A DNA stretch of 64,000 nt from Megasphaera vaginalis (ex Bordigoni et al. 2020) (GCF_900240295.1 NZ_OEQB01000007.1:1-64000), one strand, 5' to 3'; positions 29,664 through 38,972 are shown, counted from the stretch's first letter. Numbers and translations: made by a program. Notes: a model not told the origin generated them from the letters alone.

Positions 29664-30143
29664 TTAAATTAACTTATGGAGCAGAGACAACAGGATCTTC
29701 TGTTCTTCTTCCGTCAAATTTTTCATCATCTGTGACAAACGCAAATAATATTGCGGCAGTACATAGTCCACGTAAATTCGACCTGACTCGGTTAAGGCGA
29801 TTTGCTTCCCTCTTCTGTCTATCCCATTTTCTTTTTCGCTTACTAACCCTTCATTTTTCATGCGGCCAATCATTACACTGACCGTGGCCTTCGTCACTCC
29901 GCTCTTTTTTGCCAACGAAGAAGGAGACAGTCCGCTTTTCTGGCGATAAAGGAGCAAAAGGATGTGCAGTTTCCCCTCTGAAAGCCGATATTGGCTTTCC
30001 AGCGTTTTTCCCAGTGTCGTCCGTATTTCTTCAGCAGCTTGACTGATACTGATCATAGCCAATACTGCCGTTTTATTGATTCCCGTCGCTTTACGTGTCG
30101 CCTCTTCCAATTCGCTTTTCGTAGGAAACAATTCCATGTTCAT
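29664..30143 (-). CDS. MarR-family transcriptional regulator
   Basis: 159 residues from ATG 30143 (GGTGG upstream; a second Met follows two codons later). The winged HTH is clear: SEGKLHILLLLYRQKSGLSPSSLAKKSGVTKATVSVMIGRMKNEGLVSEKENGIDRRGKQIALTESG, including the D-R-R-G wing. Helices on both sides form the dimer interface. A TAGTTAGCTAACTA palindrome directly 3' of the gene is a likely binding site. No oxidation-sensing cysteine of the OhrR type is present, so a small-molecule ligand is more likely. The regulated pathway is unknown. Confidence 0.9.
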   Translation of the reverse strand: MNMELFPTKSELEEATRKATGINKTAVLAMISISQAAEEIRTTLGKTLESQYRLSEGKLHILLLLYRQKSGLSPSSLAKKSGVTKATVSVMIGRMKNEGLVSEKENGIDRRGKQIALTESGRIYVDYVLPQYYLRLSQMMKNLTEEEQKILLSLLHKLI

Positions 30144-30170
30144 ACTTCCACCGTCCTTGATTACGTAAAA

Positions 30171-30207
30171 GAAGCGCAAGAACAAGCTCAGCTTATCCTT
30201 GCGCTTC
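30171..30207 (-). terminator. proS operon terminator
   Basis: GAAGCGCAAG and CTTGCGCTTC form a 10-bp stem. On the minus strand the stem is followed by TTTTAC. It ends the rpsB-proS transcript just before marR. Confidence 0.65.
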
Positions 30208-30214
30208 TTTAAGA

Positions 30215-31948
30215 TCACATGTTTTTGCTTTTCAGATCGCCGATAACGGCGCACGTCCTGGCCGCCGCTTCTGCAATGGTGATTACTTTTTCTTCGCCGG
30301 TTCGCCGTACTTTCAGTTCGACAGTGCCTTCAGCGGCACTCTTCTTACCGACCGTAAGACGAACAGGATAGCCGATGAGATCGGCGTCATTAAATTTAAC
30401 GCCGGCACGTTCGTTTCGATCGTCGAGCACGACTTCAACGCCGAGCGCTTTTATTTCAGCATATAAAGTTTCGGCAATTTTCACCATATCTTCGTCTTTA
30501 GTGCTGACCGGCACGATAACGGCTTCATAAGGAGCGATAGCGGCAGGCCAGATAATACCCTTGTCATCATGATACTGTTCAATGGCTGCGGCCATTGTAC
30601 GGGTGACGCCGATACCGTAACTTCCCATGACGTATGGTTTGGCTTTACCGTTTTGATCGAGGAAGGTAGCCTGTAAGGAGTCCGAATATTTCGTACCTAA
30701 TTCAAAAACCTGCCCGACTTCAATCCCCTGGGCAAATTCGATTTCGCCGCCGCAGACAGGACAGACGTCGCGTTGCGTGATCATGCGGATCGTTTCTACC
30801 TGAACGGATTTAAAGTCACGCTGCGGATCGACATTGGTAAAATGATATCCCGCTTCATTAGCGCCGGTTACGCCGTTGCAGACATTCATCGCTGTCGGGT
30901 CGACAAAAACGAAAAATTTTTCATTATCAGGGGTGTCGGCATTGATGGGACTCATGTATCCCGGCTGCAGGCCGTGGGCCTTCAGATCATCTTCATTGGC
31001 CGGTTCAATCGTATTACCGCCGACAAGATGCTGAATAACGACATCATTCACTTCATGGTCTCCGCGTACCATGCAGAGGACTATTTTATCTTCATCTACG
31101 ACGAAAGCTACGGCCTTGATCGTTTTTTCGACGGGGATCTTCATGAATGCGGCCAGATCTTCTATTGTCGAACAGTTTGGCGTGGCAATCTTTTCCAATG
31201 GCTGCGGCTCTTCTTTTGCTGTCGTCAATGTTCCGGGAACCGCCTTTTCCACATTTGCTGCAAAATCGCAGTGTTTGCAGGTCACGACGTCGGCTTCGCC
31301 GGCAGAGGCAAAGGCCATAAATTCGTGCGTACGGCTGCCGCCGATCTGCCCCGAGTCGGCCTGAACAGGCTTGTATTGAAGGCCACAGCGGTCAAAAATG
31401 CGCATATACGCATCGTACATTAATTCGTAACTTTTATGCATTCCTGCTTCATCGACGTCAAAAGAATATGCATCCTTCATGACGAACTCCCTGCTCCGCA
31501 TCAAACCGAAACGGGGGCGGATCTCGTCGCGGTATTTGTTCTGCATCTGATACAGAATAAGCGGCATCTGTCTATAGGAACGAAGTTCATTACGCACCAA
31601 CGTCGTGATCAGTTCCTCGTGTGTAGGACCGAGGCAGTATTGATTATGATGACGGTCTTCAAGTTTGAACATTTCCGGTCCGTAAGCGCTCCAGCGACCG
31701 GATTCGTGCCAGATTTCCGCAGGTTGCATGATCGGCATCATGATTTCCTGTGAACCGGTATTGTCCATTTCTTCTCTGACAATAGCCTCTATCTTGCGAA
31801 TGACGCGACGCCCAAGGGGCAGGAACGTATAAATACCGCCGCCGTTTTTTCTGAGCATACCGGCTTTCAGCATATACTGGTGACTGACGACTTCGGCATC
31901 TGACGGGATTTCACGCAGTGTCGGACTGTATAATTTTGAAGCTAACAT
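30215..31948 (-). CDS. proS: Prolyl-tRNA synthetase (bacterial type with editing domain)
   Basis: 577 residues. A class II aminoacyl-tRNA synthetase charging tRNA-Pro. Motif 1 is around GRRVIRKIEAIVREEMDNTGSQEIMMP, motif 2 around YRDEIRPRFGLMRSREFVMKDAYSF, and motif 3 in VMGSYGIGVTRTMAAAIEQ. The INS editing domain that removes mischarged alanine lies between motifs 2 and 3 (residues ~230-390), including AVAFVVDEDKIVLCMVRGDHEVND. An anticodon-binding domain ends the protein. AAGGAG precedes ATG 31948. It is the last gene of the rpsB operon. Confidence 0.97.
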   Translation of the reverse strand: MLASKLYSPTLREIPSDAEVVSHQYMLKAGMLRKNGGGIYTFLPLGRRVIRKIEAIVREEMDNTGSQEIMMPIMQPAEIWHESGRWSAYGPEMFKLEDRHHNQYCLGPTHEELITTLVRNELRSYRQMPLILYQMQNKYRDEIRPRFGLMRSREFVMKDAYSFDVDEAGMHKSYELMYDAYMRIFDRCGLQYKPVQADSGQIGGSRTHEFMAFASAGEADVVTCKHCDFAANVEKAVPGTLTTAKEEPQPLEKIATPNCSTIEDLAAFMKIPVEKTIKAVAFVVDEDKIVLCMVRGDHEVNDVVIQHLVGGNTIEPANEDDLKAHGLQPGYMSPINADTPDNEKFFVFVDPTAMNVCNGVTGANEAGYHFTNVDPQRDFKSVQVETIRMITQRDVCPVCGGEIEFAQGIEVGQVFELGTKYSDSLQATFLDQNGKAKPYVMGSYGIGVTRTMAAAIEQYHDDKGIIWPAAIAPYEAVIVPVSTKDEDMVKIAETLYAEIKALGVEVVLDDRNERAGVKFNDADLIGYPVRLTVGKKSAAEGTVELKVRRTGEEKVITIAEAAARTCAVIGDLKSKNM

Positions 31949-31952
31949 GTGA

Positions 31953-33023
31953 TTATGACTCCTTTGCTATATACGTATTAATTTCTGCAAACAGCGTATC
32001 TACCAGGTCGGCTTCCTTGACTGTCTGCAAAACGGTTCCGTGAGAAAAGACGATCCCCATCCCCTGTCCTCCGGCAATGCCGAAATCGGCTTCACGGGCT
32101 TCACCCGGTCCATTGACAACGCAGCCCATGACAGCTACCTTAATCGGTTGTGATATGCTTTTCAGCCTTTCTTCCACGGCCTTTGCCAAGGCGATTAAGC
32201 CGACTTGCGTTCTGCCGCAGGTTGGACAGGAAATCAGTGTCGGACCGAAACGGCGCAATCCCAGGGACGTCAAGATTTCCTGTCCGACTTTGATCTCTTC
32301 AGCAGGATCGGCGGTCAAGGAAACGCGCAATGTATCGCCGATTCCGTTGTACAGCAGGGTACCGATGCCGACGGCCGAACGGATCGTTCCCGTTTGGGCC
32401 AATCCGGCCTCGGTTACGCCCAGATGCAGGGCATAAGGAACTTTTTCCGCCAAAGTCTGATAGGCTTCAATCATCAACGGTACGTCAGAAGATTTCAAGG
32501 AAATGACTATTTGACGATAATCCATTTTTTCCAATATGCGTATATGGCGCAATGCGCCTTCCAGCATGCCTGATGCTGTCGGATGGCCGCCGTCGGCAGC
32601 CAGAATATCGTCAGGCAACGAACCGGAATTGATACCGATCCGAATGGGAATGCCATGGGGCTTTATTTTCTCCACGACGGCGACGACGTTATCTTCACTG
32701 CCGATATTGCCGGGGTTTATCCGTAAGGCGGCGATTCCGCTTTCCACGGCTGCCAGGGCCAGGCGATAATCGAAATGAATATCTGCCACCAGAGGGACAG
32801 ACAGCTGCATTGTCAATTTTTTCAGCGCCGTTGCCGCCGCCATATTGGGAACGGCGAAACGGATGATCTCGGCTCCGCAAGCCGCCAAACGTTTCGCGTC
32901 GGCAACGGCGGCGTCCGTATCGACAGGATTGACTGTCGACATGGTTTGTACGGAAATCGGCGCGTCGCCGCCGATTATCACACTGCCGACATGTACAGGC
33001 AGCGATTTTCTTCTCCTTATCAT
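31953..33023 (-). CDS. ispG: IspG (GcpE), 4Fe-4S MEcPP reductase of the MEP isoprenoid pathway
   Basis: 356 residues from ATG 33023 (GGAAGGA upstream). It converts 2-C-methylerythritol 2,4-cyclodiphosphate to HMBPP. The N-terminal TIM barrel has VQTMSTVNPVDTDAAVADAKRLAACGAEIIRFAVPN. The C-terminal domain carries the three Cys ligands in SCPTCGRTQ and VMGCVVNGPGEA. Length is that of the short bacterial form. It lies four bases before proS and after rseP, a conserved order in Firmicutes. Confidence 0.96.
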   Translation of the reverse strand: MIRRRKSLPVHVGSVIIGGDAPISVQTMSTVNPVDTDAAVADAKRLAACGAEIIRFAVPNMAAATALKKLTMQLSVPLVADIHFDYRLALAAVESGIAALRINPGNIGSEDNVVAVVEKIKPHGIPIRIGINSGSLPDDILAADGGHPTASGMLEGALRHIRILEKMDYRQIVISLKSSDVPLMIEAYQTLAEKVPYALHLGVTEAGLAQTGTIRSAVGIGTLLYNGIGDTLRVSLTADPAEEIKVGQEILTSLGLRRFGPTLISCPTCGRTQVGLIALAKAVEERLKSISQPIKVAVMGCVVNGPGEAREADFGIAGGQGMGIVFSHGTVLQTVKEADLVDTLFAEINTYIAKES

Positions 33024-33035
33024 CAGCAATCCTTC

Positions 33036-34058
33036 CTAAAAACGACTGATATCCTGAAGCATGGCAAAGACAAACAACGAGCCGAGAATGGCAATGCCGA
33101 CAACCTGAATGTAGTACAAGGCCTTTTCGGGCAGCCGCCGCCGCATGATCCCCTCCAGGAGAATCAGGATCAAATAACCTCCGTCAAGCATGGGAATGGG
33201 CAGTAAATTTAAAATTCCCAAGTTGATACTGAGAAATGCCGTGAACATAAGCAAATTGACAAAGCCCAAAGAAGCAACCTGACCGGCTAATTGTGCTACG
33301 CCGAGCGGTCCTGCCAATTCAGCCTTTGCCGTTCCGGTCACCATGCGATATAAACCGTCAAGCATCATATAGCAGATTTCTCCCGTCCGGCGAACAGCGA
33401 GTCCGGCAGACTCGAAAAATCCGTGCTCCTGTCGCGTGACCGTCGGCGTAATTCCCAGCAGCGCCCGTTTACTTTGCTCATCGGTCTTGGGGATCATGGA
33501 AACGGTCATTCTCGTTCCCTCCCGTTCGATGACGACGGGGATAATATCATGGACATGTTTATCTACGGCCGATGAAATATCTGCCCATTTCGTAATCTTG
33601 TCGGAGCCGATGGAGAGGATTCGATCGCCCGGCTGCAGCCGGTTTTGCGCTGCCGGGGAGTCGGTCATGACGGAACCGACAATCGGCTCCTGCGAAACCT
33701 CCGTTGTACCGACAGCGAACATCAGTCCCCAAATAATAAAAACAGCCAGGACAAAGTTCATGAACGCACCGGCAGCAATGACGATCAGGCGAGATAAGAT
33801 AGGCTTGTTCAAAAACGATCGTTCGTTTAACGCTTCTTCTTCCGTCATGCCGGCGATTCGATTAAAACCGCCCAACGGAATAACGCGCAGAGAATATACC
33901 GTCGGTCCGTATTGATAACTGAAAAGCTTGGGGCCAAAACCGATAGCAAATTCATCGACTTGCATACCCGTCATCTTGGCCGTGATAAAATGACCAAATT
34001 CATGTACAAAAACGATAACGCTGAACACGAAAATGGTCGCTCCTATTGTTATACCCAA
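33036..34058 (-). CDS. rseP: RseP/RasP site-2 intramembrane zinc metalloprotease
   Basis: 340 residues from a TTG start at 34058 (AAAGGA upstream). The zinc-binding HEFGH is at residues 19-23 in the first membrane span, the PDZ domain lies at ~115-195 (EPIVGSVMTDSPAAQNRLQPGDRILSIG), and the third-ligand motif PMLDGGYL is near residue 295. It cleaves membrane-bound anti-sigma factors or signal peptides within the inner membrane. Here it follows cdsA directly; the usual intervening dxr gene is missing. Confidence 0.95.
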   Translation of the reverse strand: MGITIGATIFVFSVIVFVHEFGHFITAKMTGMQVDEFAIGFGPKLFSYQYGPTVYSLRVIPLGGFNRIAGMTEEEALNERSFLNKPILSRLIVIAAGAFMNFVLAVFIIWGLMFAVGTTEVSQEPIVGSVMTDSPAAQNRLQPGDRILSIGSDKITKWADISSAVDKHVHDIIPVVIEREGTRMTVSMIPKTDEQSKRALLGITPTVTRQEHGFFESAGLAVRRTGEICYMMLDGLYRMVTGTAKAELAGPLGVAQLAGQVASLGFVNLLMFTAFLSINLGILNLLPIPMLDGGYLILILLEGIMRRRLPEKALYYIQVVGIAILGSLFVFAMLQDISRF

Positions 34059-34084
34059 GAGAATGGTCCTTTCTGACGGAAAGT

Positions 34085-34909
34085 CTAAGCGATCAATATC
34101 AAGTATGCATAAACAGCCGGCGCCGCCAGAAGTAAACTGTCAAAGCGATCCAGCACGCCGCCGTGTCCGGGAATCAGAGAGCCGGAATCTTTGACGGCAG
34201 CGCTTCGCTTCAGGATCGACTCCGCCAGATCTCCCAACGGAGCCATGACGGCAATGATCAGGCCGATGACAAAGCCGTGAAGCAGTGAGAAATGGCCGAT
34301 TGCCGCACAAAAAAGCGCGACGGCGACGGTTCCGATAAAACCGCCCAAGGCCCCCTCCCTGGTTTTTCCGGGACTGATCGCGGGGCAAAGCTTCGTCTTC
34401 CCCTTCGCTTTGCCGACGAAGAAAGCAAAGGTATCGCTGGCCCAGGTAGAGAAGATCAGAAGAAAGAACAGAAAACGCCCCGGTTGGAGCTGCGGTTCCG
34501 AAAACGCTGCGGTCAGGTAAGAACCGACCATGCCTTCACGAATGGCCAGCATCGCGGAAAAGCCGATTGTAACATAAAGCAGCCCGAAACAGCCCAAGGC
34601 GGAATCAGAAGGCTTCAACCGGCCATAGCGGAAGACCATGCGCAGCATAAACCAGGTGAACGCGAAAGCGGTGAGCAATACGGTTCCTTTCGTATTGGAG
34701 AACCAAAATGCCGTAAAATATAAAACCAGCCAAAGAGACATCACCTTTACAGGAATTTGTCCTTTCAGCTTGCGCGCCAATCCGTCAAATTCATGCCAGC
34801 CCAATAAGGCCAAAAGCAGAATCATCAGAAAAAAAAGCCAATTACCTTCATAGATGATAAAAATCGCCAGGGCTCCGCCGATAAATCCCGTTGCAAGACG
34901 TGTTAACAC
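34085..34909 (-). CDS. cdsA: Phosphatidate cytidylyltransferase
   Basis: 274 residues from a GTG start at 34909 (AAGGAGG upstream). It makes CDP-diacylglycerol from phosphatidate and CTP for phospholipid synthesis. The family signature is in the C-terminal third: SPGKTREGALGGFIGT and GDLAESILKRSAAVKDSGSLIPGHGGVLDRFDSLLLAAP, with the conserved acidic and Lys residues. About eight membrane segments are present. It lies between uppS and rseP in the housekeeping operon. Confidence 0.96.
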   Translation of the reverse strand: MLTRLATGFIGGALAIFIIYEGNWLFFLMILLLALLGWHEFDGLARKLKGQIPVKVMSLWLVLYFTAFWFSNTKGTVLLTAFAFTWFMLRMVFRYGRLKPSDSALGCFGLLYVTIGFSAMLAIREGMVGSYLTAAFSEPQLQPGRFLFFLLIFSTWASDTFAFFVGKAKGKTKLCPAISPGKTREGALGGFIGTVAVALFCAAIGHFSLLHGFVIGLIIAVMAPLGDLAESILKRSAAVKDSGSLIPGHGGVLDRFDSLLLAAPAVYAYLILIA

Positions 34910-34924
34910 AAGTTTCGGCCTCCT

Positions 34925-35686
34925 TTATTTCAAGCCGCCGAAACGCCGTTCACGACCTTGATATGCCAATACGGCATCGATCAGCGTATCCTTGGTAAAA
35001 TCCGGCCAGCTGAGCGGTGTGAACCAAAATTCGGCGTAAGCCATCTGCCATAACAAAAAATTGCTGACGCGGCTGTCTGAACCGGGGCGGATCAACAGGT
35101 CGACGTCATTTTCCGGAGCCGTATACAGCCTTGCCGCCAAATCTTCTTCCCTTATTGCAGCTGCGCACAGCTTACCGGCTTCTACGTCGGCCGCTAATTG
35201 ACGAGCGGCTTGCGTGATTTCCAGTCTGCCGCCGTAATTGACTGCAACATTGAGGATCAGGCCCGTATTGTCCTTCATATCATTTTCGGATCGGATAAAA
35301 ACGGCACGCAGTTTATCTGACAGACGGCTCATATCTCCAATAAAACGAAGGCGTACATTGTTTTCTTTCAATTCCAGAAGATTTTGACTTAAATAGGAGT
35401 GCATGAGCTCCATAATATAGTCCACTTCCGCCTGTGGCCGTTTCCAATTTTCCGTTGAAAACGCGTATACAGAGAGGACTTTAATACCCAGCTCATCGGC
35501 GGCCAAGACGATACGCTTCAACGTTTTGGCGCCGGCATAGTGTCCGGCACTGCGCGGCAAGCCCTTCCGTTTCGCCCAGCGTCCGTTGCCGTCCATGATG
35601 ATAGCGACATGTCTGGGAATATTCGCCTTATCGAGATTCGCTGTCCCGTCTGTCTTGCGATCTTTCGAAAATATCTTCGGAATCAT
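34925..35686 (-). CDS. uppS: Undecaprenyl diphosphate synthase
   Basis: 253 residues. A cis-prenyltransferase that makes the C55 lipid carrier for peptidoglycan and other envelope polymers. Catalytic Asp32 is in IIMDGNGRWAKRKG. Further family segments are SVYAFSTENWKRP, NVAVNYGGRLEI and DLLIRPGSDSRVSNFLLWQMAYAEFWFTPLSWPDF. Its ATG overlaps the stop of the small upstream gene by 4 bp. Confidence 0.97.
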   Translation of the reverse strand: MIPKIFSKDRKTDGTANLDKANIPRHVAIIMDGNGRWAKRKGLPRSAGHYAGAKTLKRIVLAADELGIKVLSVYAFSTENWKRPQAEVDYIMELMHSYLSQNLLELKENNVRLRFIGDMSRLSDKLRAVFIRSENDMKDNTGLILNVAVNYGGRLEITQAARQLAADVEAGKLCAAAIREEDLAARLYTAPENDVDLLIRPGSDSRVSNFLLWQMAYAEFWFTPLSWPDFTKDTLIDAVLAYQGRERRFGGLK

Positions 35687-35928
35687 GAATTATATCTCCT
35701 TTCCATAGCCTTACGAACTGAGTCGCTTCTTTTCAGGCTCTCGTTGACCAAGAGATAAACGACATTCGCCTTGCGGCGTACGCGAATAACGTAAACGAGA
35801 GTCGGATCACAGATGAAAAAGCGACTTTTCGATTCCGTTTTTTCTACAACATAGGCTACGGATTCTCTTTCCAATACAGATTTGGCATACCCAAGGGGCA
35901 TGCCAATAAGCTGTTCTATCGCAATCAT
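35683..35928 (-). CDS. Small unknown protein between frr and uppS (PASTA-like pattern)
   Basis: 81 residues with no signal peptide or membrane span. The first half (IEQLIGMPLGYAKSVLERESVAYVVEKT) follows the helix-then-strand pattern of a PASTA repeat (hydrophobic-x-G-x-x-x-x-x-A-x-x-x-L). The second half is strand-rich with many Arg and Lys (VYVIRVRRKANVVYLLVN) and a basic tail. It overlaps frr and uppS by 4 bp each (ATGA), so its synthesis is tightly coupled to ribosome recycling and lipid-carrier genes. Function is unknown. Confidence 0.75.
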   Translation of the reverse strand: MIAIEQLIGMPLGYAKSVLERESVAYVVEKTESKSRFFICDPTLVYVIRVRRKANVVYLLVNESLKRSDSVRKAMERRYNS

Positions 35929-36485
35929 ACTTCCATAACTTCTTTTTCTTTCTTTTCCTTAATTTCGTCGACGGCCTTGATTTTCTTATCTGTCAGCTTC
36001 TGGATGTTCGTCTGACCTTCCTTGCTTTCATCTTCCGTAATTTCCTTTTGCTTTTCCAGCTTTTTGATGGCATCGTTGCCGTCGCGGCGGATATTGCGGA
36101 TAACCACTTTGGCATCTTCCGCTTCTTTGCTTACCTTTTTGCTCAATTCTTTTCGGCGTTCTTCCGTCAACTGGGGAATTTCCAAGCGGATCATGGTACC
36201 GTCGTTATTCGGATTCAGGCCGAGATCGGACTTCAAGATTGCCCGTTCGATCGGACCGAGCATATTCCGTTCCCACGGCACGATAGTGATCAGACGCGGT
36301 TCCGGCGCCGAGACGTTGGCGACCTGGTTTACCGGTGTTGCCGTACCGTAGTAATCGACGCTGACGCGATTCAACAGAGATGTGCTGGCGCGGCCTGTGC
36401 GGATCGAAGCCAGTGAGCGTTTCAACGCTTCAATCGTTTTATCCATTTTTTCTTCATGCGTTGTCAGTAATGTTTTGACGTCCAT
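35925..36485 (-). CDS. frr: Ribosome recycling factor
   Basis: 186 residues, the family length. It splits post-termination ribosomes together with EF-G. Family segments are MDKTIEALKRSLASIRTGRASTSLLNRVSVDYYG near the start, APEPRLITIVPWERN, and LTEERRKELSKKVSKEAEDAKVVIRNIRRDGNDAIKKLEK. The three-helix bundle and the small domain are both complete. It lies between pyrH and the small unknown gene. Confidence 0.97.
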   Translation of the reverse strand: MDVKTLLTTHEEKMDKTIEALKRSLASIRTGRASTSLLNRVSVDYYGTATPVNQVANVSAPEPRLITIVPWERNMLGPIERAILKSDLGLNPNNDGTMIRLEIPQLTEERRKELSKKVSKEAEDAKVVIRNIRRDGNDAIKKLEKQKEITEDESKEGQTNIQKLTDKKIKAVDEIKEKKEKEVMEV

Positions 36486-36533
36486 AGCGGATCACTTCCT
36501 TCAATGAATTGGTATAGCTATATCATACTGCTT

Positions 36534-37256
36534 TTAGTCTTCTTTGTCGACTAAGGTGCCGATTTCTTTGCCTCTCGCCGCATTGACAATATTCCCCGGA
36601 ATGTCGATGCTGAAAACGAGGATAGGGATATCATTAGTCATGCACAACGTTGTGGCCGTAGCATCCATAACCCCCAATTCGCGCTTGATTACTTCCAAAT
36701 ACGAAAGATGAGAAAACTTCTTAGCGTCTGGATTTACTTTCGGATCACTGTCGTAAACGCCGTCAACGAATTTTTTTGCCATTAAGATGGCATCGGCTTC
36801 AATTTCCGCAGCGCGAAGAGCCGCTGTCGTATCTGTCGAAAAATAAGGATTGCCCGTACCGGCGCCGAAAATAACGACGCGCCCTTTTTCCATATGACGA
36901 ATGGCACGGCGACGGATGTACGGTTCAGCTACCTGTTGCATATTGATCGCTGTCTGGACGCGTGTAGCTACGCCTTTTTTTTCCAATGCATCCTGCAGGG
37001 CCAATGAGTTCATTACCGTAGCCAACATACCCATATAATCGGCGGACACCCGATCCATTCCTTTGGCGCTGCCGGAAAGACCGCGCCAAATATTGCCGCC
37101 GCCGACGACGATCGCCACCTGGATGCCCTGTTTGGTGACAGCGACAATATCATCGGCAATCGTTTCGACCGTCATCGGGTCAATGCCGTAGCCTTGTGTC
37201 CCTGCCAGCGCTTCTCCGCTCAACTTTAAGACGATTCGTTTAAATTCTCTTTTCAT
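36534..37256 (-). CDS. pyrH: UMP kinase
   Basis: 240 residues from ATG 37256 (GGGAGG upstream). It phosphorylates UMP to UDP; bacterial UMP kinases are hexamers of the amino acid kinase fold. Recognised segments are [54 protein letters not shown], and [23 protein letters not shown]. It sits in the conserved tsf-pyrH-frr order. A 12-bp hairpin lies between tsf and pyrH. Confidence 0.97.
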   Translation of the reverse strand: MKREFKRIVLKLSGEALAGTQGYGIDPMTVETIADDIVAVTKQGIQVAIVVGGGNIWRGLSGSAKGMDRVSADYMGMLATVMNSLALQDALEKKGVATRVQTAINMQQVAEPYIRRRAIRHMEKGRVVIFGAGTGNPYFSTDTTAALRAAEIEADAILMAKKFVDGVYDSDPKVNPDAKKFSHLSYLEVIKRELGVMDATATTLCMTNDIPILVFSIDIPGNIVNAARGKEIGTLVDKED

Positions 37257-37300
37257 ACGTGGAGCCTCCCTGTTTCCCAATCGCTTTTGTCCGCTTAGAA

Positions 37301-37332
37301 AATAAGAGAACACGATAGGGTGTTCTCTTATT
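37301..37332 (-). terminator. Hairpin between tsf and pyrH (possible attenuator)
   Basis: AATAAGAGAACA and TGTTCTCTTATT form a perfect 12-bp stem with an 8-base loop. On the minus strand the stem ends in U-rich sequence (TTATTTTC). It would lower transcription into pyrH. Confidence 0.5.
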
Positions 37333-37338
37333 AATGTC

Positions 37339-37986
37339 TTATTTAGCTTGAGCCATTACTTCGGAAACAAAATCATCGTTCCGTTTTTCCAAACCTTCAC
37401 CCAGCGCATACCGCGTGAAACGACGAACGTCTATCTTTTCACCGATCTTGGCAATGTTTTCATTGATAATCTGTGTTACCGTCTTATCGGGATCTTTGAT
37501 GAATTCCTGATCCAAGAGGCAATTTTCCTTGTAATATTTTTCGATTCTGCCGACGATCATCTTTTCAACGATCTTTTCCGGCTTACCTTCGTTCAACGCT
37601 TGCTGGCGGAGAACTTCTTTTTCGTGTTCCAACACTTCAGTAGGAACTTCGTCACGTTTCAAATAGGACGGATTGGCGGCTGCAATCTGCATGGCAATAT
37701 CCTTGCAGAGATCTTTGAAGCCGTCTGTTTGCGCAACAAAGTCGGTTTCGCAGTTTACTTCGACGAGAACGCCGATGCGGCCGTTGCCGTGAATGTAGGA
37801 ATAAACAAGACCTTCGGCAGCAATGCGGTCAGCTTTTTTCGCGGCGGCAGCCAATCCTTTTTCTCGCAAAAAGTCAACGGCCTTGTCCATATCACCGTCA
37901 GTTGCGGCCAGCGCCTTTTTGCAATCCATCATGCCTGCTCCCGTTTTTGTTCTTAAGTCCTTTACCATGCTTGCTGTAATAGCCAT
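37339..37986 (-). CDS. tsf: Elongation factor Ts
   Basis: 215 residues, the short form lacking the extended C-terminal module of enterobacterial EF-Ts. It is the nucleotide exchange factor for EF-Tu. The N-terminal UBA-like domain ([38 protein letters not shown]) and core element ([21 protein letters not shown], with the TDFV motif contacting EF-Tu) are intact. AGGAGG precedes the ATG. It follows rpsB, as in nearly all bacteria. Confidence 0.97.
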   Translation of the reverse strand: MAITASMVKDLRTKTGAGMMDCKKALAATDGDMDKAVDFLREKGLAAAAKKADRIAAEGLVYSYIHGNGRIGVLVEVNCETDFVAQTDGFKDLCKDIAMQIAAANPSYLKRDEVPTEVLEHEKEVLRQQALNEGKPEKIVEKMIVGRIEKYYKENCLLDQEFIKDPDKTVTQIINENIAKIGEKIDVRRFTRYALGEGLEKRNDDFVSEVMAQAK

Positions 37987-38039
37987 TGAGCGATTCCTCC
38001 TAATGATGAGTAATAATGATAGTAACTATCCAGTTTAAT

Positions 38040-38074
38040 AAAGGTAAGGAATGGAACACTCCTTACCTTTTTTC
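38040..38074 (-). terminator. Hairpin between rpsB and tsf (possible attenuator)
   Basis: AAAGGTAAGGA and TCCTTACCTTT form an 11-bp stem with a 9-base loop. The long T-tract is on the plus strand, with only a short one on the minus strand. A partial terminator between rpsB and tsf is known from other bacteria. Confidence 0.5.
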
Positions 38075-38100
38075 ATACATTCAATTCACGAACGCGCCGC

Positions 38101-38835
38101 TCAGTTTTCTTCCGTTGCTTCTTCGACTTCTGCAGCAGCCGCTTCATTCTGTTCGCCCTGACGGCCTTCCAGTACGGCGTCGGCAATCTTGCCGGTCAGC
38201 AATTTCACGGCGCGAATTGCGTCGTCATTTGCCGGAATCGGATAATCGATTACGTCGGGATCACAGTTTGTATCAACAGTGCCGATAATGGGAATGTGAA
38301 GCTTACGGGCTTCAGCTACGGCAATTTCTTCTTTTTTCGGATCAATGATGAAAAGTGCGTCAGGCAGCTTCTTCATTTCCTTGATACCGCCAAGATATTT
38401 CTGAAGCTTTTCCATTTCATGTTTCAGTAAAATGACTTCTTTTTTCGGCAACACGTCAAAAGTGCCGTCTTCAGCTTGTTTTTCCAAAGCCTTTAAGCGC
38501 TTTACACGTTTTTCAATAGTCTGGAAGTTAGTCAACATGCCGCCGAGCCAACGTTCGTTTACATAGAACTGGTCGCAACGTTCGGCTTCACCTTTAATGG
38601 AATCCTGCGCCTGTTTCTTGGTGCCTACGAATAAAACGGAACCGCCTTGCGCAGCCAGATCACGGACGAAATTATATGCTTCATCCATTTTCTTGACCGT
38701 CTTTTGCAAATCGATAATGTAAATGCCGTTGCGTTCCGTGAAAATGAACCGAGCCATTTTCGGGTTCCAGCGACGTGTCTGATGTCCGAAGTGGACACCT
38801 GCTTCCAATAATTGTTTCATAGATACTACTGCCAT
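38101..38835 (-). CDS. rpsB: Ribosomal protein S2
   Basis: 244 residues from ATG 38835 (AGGAGG upstream). Family segments include [50 protein letters not shown] and [32 protein letters not shown]. The acidic C-terminal tail ([14 protein letters not shown]) is usual. It heads the minus-strand operon and has its own promoter upstream. Confidence 0.98.
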   Translation of the reverse strand: MAVVSMKQLLEAGVHFGHQTRRWNPKMARFIFTERNGIYIIDLQKTVKKMDEAYNFVRDLAAQGGSVLFVGTKKQAQDSIKGEAERCDQFYVNERWLGGMLTNFQTIEKRVKRLKALEKQAEDGTFDVLPKKEVILLKHEMEKLQKYLGGIKEMKKLPDALFIIDPKKEEIAVAEARKLHIPIIGTVDTNCDPDVIDYPIPANDDAIRAVKLLTGKIADAVLEGRQGEQNEAAAAEVEEATEEN

Positions 38836-38943
38836 TCGTTCATTCCTCCTGTTTGTCCTCTGTCCGGTCATTGCCCGCATTTACCGTAAGCTGTACGGCA
38901 CAGCAGCAGACTCGACGGTACGTGTGTATTTTTAACCTTTCAT

Positions 38944-38972
38944 ATTATAGCACAGCAGAGACAGGCAAACAA
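38944..38972 (-). promoter_or_regulatory. rpsB operon promoter
   Basis: On the minus strand, TTGTTT, 17 bases, TATAAT with an extended TGC before the -10 box. Confidence 0.75.
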
